Source: Bacteroidales bacterium
GTDB lineage: Bacteria; Bacteroidota; Bacteroidia; Bacteroidales; Muribaculaceae
Direction: 5' to 3'
DNA length: 36,342 nt
NCBI GenBank assembly: GCA_900766975.1
Contig: CAAFXO010000067.1
Span: 1-36,342, forward strand
Shown: one piece after another, positions 31,648-36,342 of the stretch
How the letters are laid out: each line of letters opens with the position of its first letter
How positions within the stretch are numbered: the first letter of the stretch is position 1
Notes under the pieces: generated by a model
The model's database searches: none
Told to the model about the DNA's origin: nothing
What the model saw: the letters and a program-made list of their open reading frames with translations, nothing else
Position numbers and translations under genes: made by a program

Positions 31648-32838
31648 ATGGCGGAATACATTCGGGCACAATATAATATACTCCGAGAGAGAATCTACGA
31701 GCCTCGTAAGTTCATACAAATTCTTGCGGGGCCGAGACAGGTGGGAAAGTCAACGCTTGTAGGTCAAGTGCTGAATGACGTTACCATACCCTATACATTT
31801 GAGAATGCCGATGGAATAGACCCCAAAGATACTGACTGGATTAGAAGAATATGGGAATCTGTACGTGTGACCATGCAGTTGCATCATGATAAGGAGTACT
31901 TGCTTGTTATAGACGAAGTACAGAAGATCGACAACTGGAGTGAGGCTGTGAAGGCTGAGTGGGATAGGGACAGTCGCGAAGGCAGAAAGCTGAAGGTCGT
32001 TTTATTGGGTAGTTCCAGATTGCTTATCAAGAAGGGTCTGACGGAATCACTGGCCGGCAGATTTGAGCTTATTCGTATCACTCACTGGAGTTATGCAGAA
32101 ATGCGTGACGCGTTTGGTTATACTCTTGATCAGTATATTTATTTTGGTGGATACCCCGGTCCGGCTATGATGATTGGCGATGAGAAGCGCTGGAAGAAAT
32201 ATGTAAGAGATTCGCTGATAGCGCCATCCATAGAGAAGGATGTTATCATGACTTCCAATATCTACAAGCCTATTCTGATGAAACGCACCTTCGAATTAGG
32301 TTGCGGCTATTCCGGCGAACTCTTATCGTTAACAAAGATGGTCGGACAGCTGCAGGATGCCGGTAATGTCACAACAATAGCAGATTACATCGATCTGTTA
32401 AGTCAATGTGCTTTACTATGTGGACTTCAGAAATATGCCAATGATGATTCGCGCAAATATAACTCCATCCCCAAATTTCAGGTTTTCAACAACGCACTCT
32501 TGACCACATACAAGGGGCACACCTTCATTCAAGACAGGCAGGATCCCGAGGCATGGGGCAGATGGGTGGAGAGTGCTGTCGGAGCATATCTTGTAAGTAT
32601 GGCAGAGGAGTTGGAATACAAGGTCTATTATTGGCGCGAACGAAATGATGAAGTGGATTTCATCGTGGTGTCTGATGATGTCACTCTTGCCATCGAGGTG
32701 AAAAGTGGCAGACGTAAGATGAATAGCGGACTCCCTAAATTCTCAAAAGCATTTCATCCGACAAGATCCTTCATAGTAGGCACAGGAGGCATTCCCCTCG
32801 ACACATTCCTATCCTGCAATCCGGAAGACCTCTTCTAA
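31648..32838 (+). CDS. AAA ATPase with C-terminal DUF4143 (PD-(D/E)XK-like)
   Basis: The N-terminal AAA_14-type domain has Walker A AGPRQVGKST (27-36), Walker B LLVIDEVQK (85-93) and a sensor-like LLGSSRL (119-125). A middle helical part (about 150-270) leads to a C-terminal DUF4143 domain with E309, EVDF (D337) and IEVKSGR (E350, K352), the D-x(n)-E-x-K arrangement of PD-(D/E)XK nucleases. Length 396 is typical. These genes are often multicopy in Bacteroidales and their function is not established; a DNA-related or defence role is a guess. Codon use is more relaxed and AT-rich than in the neighbours. It is preceded by a promoter and 22 bp array, and stands alone. Confidence 0.9.
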   Translation: MAEYIRAQYNILRERIYEPRKFIQILAGPRQVGKSTLVGQVLNDVTIPYTFENADGIDPKDTDWIRRIWESVRVTMQLHHDKEYLLVIDEVQKIDNWSEAVKAEWDRDSREGRKLKVVLLGSSRLLIKKGLTESLAGRFELIRITHWSYAEMRDAFGYTLDQYIYFGGYPGPAMMIGDEKRWKKYVRDSLIAPSIEKDVIMTSNIYKPILMKRTFELGCGYSGELLSLTKMVGQLQDAGNVTTIADYIDLLSQCALLCGLQKYANDDSRKYNSIPKFQVFNNALLTTYKGHTFIQDRQDPEAWGRWVESAVGAYLVSMAEELEYKVYYWRERNDEVDFIVVSDDVTLAIEVKSGRRKMNSGLPKFSKAFHPTRSFIVGTGGIPLDTFLSCNPEDLF

Positions 32839-32860
32839 CCACACTCTAAAAGAACTATGC

Positions 32861-32881
32861 TTAGAGCGCGTTCCTTAAATT
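32861..32881. repeat. Dispersed repeat copy
   Basis: TTAGAGCGCGTTCC (32861-32874) continues into TTAAATT. It lies 22 nt after the ATPase stop codon and just upstream of a possible -7 element TAACTTTG at 32897-32904. Confidence 0.85.
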
Positions 32882-32896
32882 CCCGGTATACATTGC

Positions 32897-32904
32897 TAAC
32901 TTTG
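32897..32904 (+). promoter_or_regulatory. Possible -7 element for the DUF4234-like gene
   Basis: TAACTTTG matches the -7 consensus, but the -33 position (32873-32876) reads CCTT and falls in the dispersed repeat. If used, it gives a leader of about 205 nt with two hairpins. Confidence 0.35.
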
Positions 32905-32967
32905 TTATCATTTTAACTTTTTTATAGAATATACTAATAAATATTGATATACGCAACACCTTCGACC

Positions 32968-33100
32968 CTGAAAATCAGAATTTTAACGATTTTCAGTAGG
33001 TTTCTTTGAAAAACTCAGAGAAATATTTGGATATATTGGATATATTATATAATTTAGAGAAGTTTTATTAATTTTTAACCAGTCCGGTAAAGGGCGGACT
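32968..33100 (+). other. Structured leader of the DUF4234-like gene
   Basis: Two perfect hairpins: CTGAAAATC/GATTTTCAG (32968-32976 with 32988-32996) and AGTCCG/CGGACT (33081-33086 with 33095-33100), the second 15 nt before the ATG. Between them is a tandem GGATATATT (33029-33046). No known riboswitch class is recognised. Confidence 0.45.
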
Positions 33101-33115
33101 TAAAACCTAACTGTT

Positions 33116-33532
33116 ATGCTTTGTACTAACCGAGGATTCTGGAAGGCTTTCCTTCTAAACATCGTGACTTTCGGCATCTATGATCTCTATCTGATCCATG
33201 CCTTCGCCAATGAAACAAATATTGCATGTCAGAAAGATGGCAAGAGCACTACCGGACTGGGGCTCTACATCCTCTTTACACTCTTGACTTTCGGCATCTA
33301 TGCCATCGTGTGGAACTATAAGTGGATAGAGCGTTGCAATGCTTATCTTGTTGCCAATCAACGCCCCATGGGTCTACAAGCCTCTACCTATCTTCTCACC
33401 ATCTTCTTGCTCGGGCCTCTTACCCTCGGCATTATGACTTTGGTGGTATACTGCAAGCGTCTATACCTGCAAAATGCAGTAAATAAGACTTATAATGAGT
33501 TGACAGCTCCCGTAGCAGCTCCCATGGCTTAA
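33116..33532 (+). CDS. DUF4234-like small membrane protein
   Basis: The 138 residues contain two copies of the DUF4234 hallmark: FLLNIVTFGIYDLYLIHAFANETN (about 13-36) and LFTLLTFGIYAIVWNYKWIERCN (about 56-78), then a third hydrophobic segment TYLLTIFLLGPLTLGIMTLVVYC. The T-F-G-I-Y motifs open membrane hairpins followed by polar helices. The function of DUF4234 is unknown. Its TAA (33530-33532) is the first three bases of a degenerate dispersed repeat. It lies in the AT-rich island and is convergent with the broken gene at 33689-34183. Confidence 0.8.
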   Translation: MLCTNRGFWKAFLLNIVTFGIYDLYLIHAFANETNIACQKDGKSTTGLGLYILFTLLTFGIYAIVWNYKWIERCNAYLVANQRPMGLQASTYLLTIFLLGPLTLGIMTLVVYCKRLYLQNAVNKTYNELTAPVAAPMA

Positions 33533-33550
33533 AGCGAGTTCCTTAAATTT
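33529..33550. repeat. Dispersed repeat copy, slightly degenerate
   Basis: The sequence reads TTAAAGCGAGTTCC then TTAAATTT, two differences from the TTAGAGCGCGTTCC core. The TAA at 33530-33532 is the stop codon of the DUF4234-like gene. Confidence 0.75.
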
Positions 33551-33612
33551 GACCCACATGCCAAAAACTAAACCGTCAGAGTGTCATAGCCGGTTTATGT
33601 TTTTTGGATTAT

Positions 33613-33660
33613 AAAAAAAGCCGCCGAAGTGACATCCTCGTGGATGTTCTTCGGCGGCTT
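33613..33660 (-). terminator. Terminator for the - strand gene at 33689
   Basis: AAGCCGCCGAA (33618-33628) pairs with TTCGGCGGCTT (33650-33660), with inner CATCC/GGATG. The A-run at 33613-33619 becomes a U-run when read on the - strand, 29 nt after the stop codon of the broken gene. Confidence 0.85.
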
Positions 33661-33688
33661 AGCAATAAATGATTCGGATTACTCCTTC

Positions 33689-34183
33689 TTAGCACTTGAA
33701 GATTTTATATCCTCCGGGCGGAAGAATCTCCTTGTACCATGGGTCATTCACATAGTACCCGGTATCTTGAAGCACAGGAGTATAGATGTCTTTCCCTATT
33801 GTCGAATTAGAATCTTGAACTTTCAGCCATTGCAATTCTTGACTATTGAATGGATCTCTGCTGACAATCACAATATACTTGTTTATAACAGACTCCCCAT
33901 TGCTATCTTTTTTCTCAGGATCCGGAGTTTCAATACGTGTCATCAAAAATCCTCTGCCTGACGCTTTGATTTTATCAATTCCAGCCTTCCCGTTCATACC
34001 ATACTCATGATTGCCATCGCATAATCGGTGATTGATAAACGTGCAATTGAAGAACTTATCATTCTCTTTGTTGATGTCCTCGTTTATCTTTTTAATGCTT
34101 TCCCATACACTTGTATAATACTTCCTAAAAATCGAACCGGACGGGAATGCAAGAATAACCTGCTGAAAACGGTTGATATCTAT
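33689..34183 (-). pseudogene. 5'-truncated gene, product not recognised
   Basis: The frame is open for 165 codons from 34183 to TAA at 33689, and the translation looks like a real protein: QVILAFPSGSIFRKYY, then VWESIKKINEDINKEND, RIETPDPEKKDSNGES, and YVNDPWYKEILPPGGYKIF. Only the last 102 codons follow an ATG (33997), and the residues before it are just as protein-like, so that ATG is probably internal. No ATG, GTG or TTG exists upstream in frame before stops TAG (34184-34186) and TGA (34202-34204), both inside a long inverted repeat. The gene seems to have lost its 5' end, though a good terminator follows it. No family could be named. Confidence 0.55.
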
Positions 34184-34217
34184 CTACACCAAACGGGGAT
34201 ATCAACTATTTTCAGCA
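34161..34217. repeat. 20 bp inverted repeat with 17 bp loop at the broken gene's 5' end
   Basis: The arms 34161-34180 and 34198-34217 are complementary at 18 of 20 positions (one of the other two is a G-T). The left arm lies in the coding frame of the broken gene. The loop holds one in-frame stop and the right arm the other. Confidence 0.8.
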
Positions 34218-34421
34218 AAGACTGGACACAGGCATATGAACGACATAATATTACGATTTCTATGGATGGTCGTGGACGCCACAGAAGCGATGAGTAGCAA
34301 CTGCCTCAGTGATGATGAAAATAGAGACAGTGAAGAGGGTATGTGAATTATTTTCATCGATGACTGCCGGTGAAATATCCGAAACCAGTCATAGAAAAGG
34401 AGTAGATCGACAACCAAGCCA

Positions 34422-34442
34422 AGCGATCAGCGATCAGCGATC
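34422..34442. repeat. AGCGATC x3 tandem repeat
   Basis: Three perfect 7 bp units stand at 34422, 34429 and 34436. Along with the hairpin arm they are the only structure seen in the 306 nt stretch 34184-34489, where no gene is supported. Confidence 0.8.
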
Positions 34443-34473
34443 TCATACCAAGAAGCCTTCTCTCTAAACTTTG

Positions 34474-34493
34474 ATTAAGATCGCGTTCCTTAA
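34474..34493. repeat. Dispersed repeat copy, degenerate left end
   Basis: The sequence reads TTAAGATCGCGTTCC then TTAATG. The core CGCGTTCCTTAA is intact. The TTA at 34490-34492 is the stop codon (TAA) of the - strand MptE-like gene. Confidence 0.75.
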
Positions 34494-35356
34494 TGAGCCT
34501 GTCTTTTCAGGTCGCGGAGGCGGAGGCGGGGGAAGGCGTCTATGAAGCTGCCGGGGGTGGCGTTCAGGATCTTTACACCGCAGCACTCGGCATAAGCCTT
34601 GACATAGAAGTAACTCTTGAAGGCTATGGCGTAGTTCTCGTAGACTTCGTGAAGACGGACGTTCTTGAAGATCTCTTCAGCTCGACGCAATTCTTTATCG
34701 TCATCCTTGTAGAAGTGTGGCTGCACAGACACGACACAATTGCGGTCGGTGACCCATAGTGTTTTGCTCCAGTTGTGGTCGGCACCGATCAGGACAATCT
34801 CCTTGAACCCCTCTCTCATCAGCGACATGATCGATGGTATCAAGACATTGCGCGGTCGCGGCATCGCCCATCCCCAATCGTAGATGGGATGCATCAGCCA
34901 CTTCCACCCTACTGCCGGGGTGAGGTTGTAGAACTTCAGTGTGATACACTCCGGGAGTCGCTTCACTTCCGGCATCCGTCTCGCCGTGGCGGGCAAGAAG
35001 AGGGTCATCTCCCAGTCTACCTGCTGCAACGCCTCCCAGAGCGCCGGCACCTTGCCGGTCTTCTCCTTCAGGAAGAAGGCTATGTCGGCGAGTATGTAAT
35101 AGTCGGGACGCAACTGCCGGAACTCCGGCGCCAGCGCCGAGAGATTGACCGCCAGCCTCGGATATGCCATCAGCACATCCATATCCTCCTCCATGGCTGT
35201 GCGCAGGGAGGGTCCATTGCCCATCACTATCACAGTTCCCTTATCATCGCGACTCCGCGGCGAAGGTCGACGCGACATCAAAACGATCTTCACCAACGAG
35301 GCAAGCGTGTCGCCACAATCCTTCAGCCCCCGCTGTATCTTCTCAAGCATCTTCAT
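34490..35356 (-). CDS. MptE-like / DUF115-superfamily protein
   Basis: The 288 residues contain the glycine-rich loop GTVIVMGNGPSLRTAME (40-56), then AVNLSALAPEFRQLRPDYYILAD and a C-terminal EIVLIGADHNWSKTLWV, the pattern of the MptE-like (6-hydroxymethylpterin pyrophosphokinase-like, DUF115) superfamily. In bacteria such proteins are usually found with surface-glycan genes rather than pterin synthesis, so a glycan-related role is more likely here (inference). Its start (ATG 35356, or ATG 35350) overlaps the end of the SDR gene by up to 14 nt, so the two are coupled. The stop codon lies in a dispersed repeat. Confidence 0.65.
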   Translation of the reverse strand: MKMLEKIQRGLKDCGDTLASLVKIVLMSRRPSPRSRDDKGTVIVMGNGPSLRTAMEEDMDVLMAYPRLAVNLSALAPEFRQLRPDYYILADIAFFLKEKTGKVPALWEALQQVDWEMTLFLPATARRMPEVKRLPECITLKFYNLTPAVGWKWLMHPIYDWGWAMPRPRNVLIPSIMSLMREGFKEIVLIGADHNWSKTLWVTDRNCVVSVQPHFYKDDDKELRRAEEIFKNVRLHEVYENYAIAFKSYFYVKAYAECCGVKILNATPGSFIDAFPRLRLRDLKRQAH

Positions 35357-36203
35357 AAGGATATTCTTTTTCTGTGCGTGCCACTACCGCCATCGCGTCG
35401 TAAAACTCTATGCCTGTGGTCTCTACCACACGGCTATTGTCGAGCGTCAACGTGTGTGACACCGGCCCCTGTGCCTTCGGCCCGAGCAGCAACTCCACTA
35501 TCGGCAAGGCGCCAAACCAATTATAAATAAACTTCGCCCACTTCGCCGGCAGATGTGGCATTCGTTTGCAGTCGCCGGCATTGCGACTCATCGCCTCAGC
35601 CACCTCTATCCATCTGTGGGAACGGCCATCCGACACGTTGTAGACTCCCGGATGACCCGCCAGTGCCACCAGCGTGCGCGCCACATCGTAGGCGGTAACG
35701 GCACTCATGCAGGCATCATTACCCCGTATATGCACATATCGGCCTGCCACCACCCTATCAAAGAGTCGGCGCATATCGCCCTCGACCCCCTTGCCAAAGG
35801 TATAGGCGGCTCTGACTATCGTCAGCATCACGCCATGGTCCGCGGTCCACTCCTCGAGCAACTGCTCGGTCAGAGCCCGTGTACGACCCGCTTCCCCCTG
35901 AGGCGACAGCATCCGACTCTCATCCACACCCTCCCCCGCATCGGCACTATACACCCGATGGCTGCTGAGATAGAGTATCTGACGAGGCATCTTATCCTCC
36001 GACTCAAGTCGATCAAGAAGGCGACGTGTCGCCTCTACATTCTGCGCCTCGGCATCAGCATCCTCGTCGGTGCCGGCAAGATGAAAGAGTGTGCGCTGCG
36101 ACAGCGGCGTGCGTGCAGAGAGCATCGGCAGCAGATAGCGACCCACCATCCCCTCCGGATCTGTGACAAGATAATTGCCCGAACTATATTCCAATTTTTC
36201 CAC
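35343..36203 (-). CDS. NAD-dependent epimerase/dehydratase-like SDR, catalytic pair missing
   Basis: The 286 residues follow the extended SDR layout: a Rossmann start YLVTDPEGMVGRYLLP, ILYLSSHRVYSADAGEG (strand 4 with SS), TIVRAAYTFGKGV, and YVHIRGNDACMSAVTAYDVARTLVALA with GVYNVSDG. Two departures are clear. The G-x2-G-x2-G motif begins with Asp (D15-x2-G18-x2-G21), and the position of the catalytic YxxxK reads A105-G-R-T-R109 before ALTEQLLEEW. The usual sugar epimerase or dehydratase chemistry is therefore doubtful; it may be a binding protein or an atypical reductase. The start codon is GTG at 36203. It overlaps the MptE-like gene. Confidence 0.8.
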   Translation of the reverse strand: MEKLEYSSGNYLVTDPEGMVGRYLLPMLSARTPLSQRTLFHLAGTDEDADAEAQNVEATRRLLDRLESEDKMPRQILYLSSHRVYSADAGEGVDESRMLSPQGEAGRTRALTEQLLEEWTADHGVMLTIVRAAYTFGKGVEGDMRRLFDRVVAGRYVHIRGNDACMSAVTAYDVARTLVALAGHPGVYNVSDGRSHRWIEVAEAMSRNAGDCKRMPHLPAKWAKFIYNWFGALPIVELLLGPKAQGPVSHTLTLDNSRVVETTGIEFYDAMAVVARTEKEYPYEDA

Positions 36204-36224
36204 CTTATTATATATATTGCGAAA

Positions 36225-36247
36225 TTTAGAGCGCGTTCCTTAAATTT
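36225..36247. repeat. Dispersed repeat copy
   Basis: TTTAGAGCGCGTTCCTTAAA followed by TTTTT lies 22 nt upstream of the SDR start on the - strand. Read on the - strand it supplies the last residues LRNAL and the TAA of the partial gene at the window edge. Confidence 0.9.
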
Positions 36248-36342
36248 TTAGGGTCGTAGAGGCGGATATTTTTGAGCAGATTTTGAAAGTCACAGCGGGC
36301 GCAATGCGTGCATTGTAACCGATGTGAGTTTCGAAATATGCC
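36226..36342 (-). CDS. C-terminal end of an unrecognised gene (5' part outside window)
   Basis: One - strand frame is open from the window edge for 38 codons to TAA at 36226-36228. The translation contains a C-x2-C-x2-C cluster (QCTHCARCDFQNLL) followed by KNIRLYDPKN and the repeat-encoded LRNAL. The Cys cluster suggests a metal or Fe-S site. Another frame is also open for 33 codons, so the choice rests on plausibility. It would be upstream of the SDR gene in the same direction. Confidence 0.4.
   Translation of the reverse strand, partial: GIFRNSHRLQCTHCARCDFQNLLKNIRLYDPKNLRNAL

Noticed and set aside
33613..33660. Hairpin as terminator of the DUF4234-like gene
   Set aside because: The A-run is on the left, so the U-run forms only on the - strand; on the + strand no T-run follows.
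34161..34217. Inverted repeat as an integron attC or an invertible promoter
   Set aside because: No integrase gene is in the window, the 17 bp loop is too short for an invertible segment, and no attC core sites could be picked out.
34028..34297. Small + strand open frame across the hairpin region
   Set aside because: It is antisense to the better protein-like - strand frame and spans the inverted repeat; no start signal or homology-like motif.

Overview
The window reads as a chromosomal segment of a gut-type Bacteroidales bacterium, most likely close to Muribaculaceae (family level is an inference). The signs are: several promoters of the Bacteroidetes type (TTTG, 20 nt, TAnnTTTG) and no strong Shine-Dalgarno sites; a fused SecDF; a B-type three-subunit succinate dehydrogenase/fumarate reductase (cytochrome b, A, B); a psd-pssA-DUF4834-like cluster; KDO and lipid A genes; a long bifunctional Rel protein; and a secreted protein with a Por-type C-terminal sorting domain. 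Nearly all of the window is ordinary housekeeping chromosome.

Layout. 1-2911 (+): the end of a DciA/DUF721 protein, a hotdog thioesterase, a short arabinose-5-phosphate isomerase (KdsD-like, no CBS domains), a TPR-like protein and lumazine synthase. 2908-10706 (-): an FKBP-type prolyl isomerase with a Cys-rich tail, a translationally coupled membrane/secreted protein pair, a PgpH-type HD phosphohydrolase directly behind relA/spoT, and lpxB. 10763-19615 (+): a beta-helix lipoprotein, psd, pssA, a DUF4834-like protein, a Cof-type HAD phosphatase, an orphan histidine kinase, pheT and a YebC/PmpR protein. 19925-26055 (+): a secreted repeat protein, tRNA-Arg(TCT) and the sdhCAB/frdCAB operon. 26159-28162 (-): an Ig-like lipoprotein. 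28432-31401 (+): secDF.

31490-34490 is a more AT-rich accessory island. It holds an AAA ATPase/DUF4143 gene behind a consensus promoter and a 4 x 22 bp tandem array, a DUF4234-like membrane protein with a structured leader, and a 5'-broken gene next to a long hairpin. 34490-36342 (-) holds an MptE-like protein, a divergent SDR/epimerase lacking its YxxxK pair, and the tail of another gene.

The least expected signal is a dispersed intergenic repeat (core TTAGAGCGCGTTCC, usually followed by TTAAATT). It occurs seven times, all in the same chromosomal orientation whatever the strand of the neighbouring genes, often exactly at stop codons, and once as a tandem doublet. The next most interesting are the 22 bp array transcribed ahead of the AAA ATPase, a pheT promoter that predicts a leaderless mRNA, the relA-pgpH operon joining (p)ppGpp to probable c-di-AMP turnover, and a soluble C-terminal extension of about 118 residues on the SdhC/FrdC cytochrome b.
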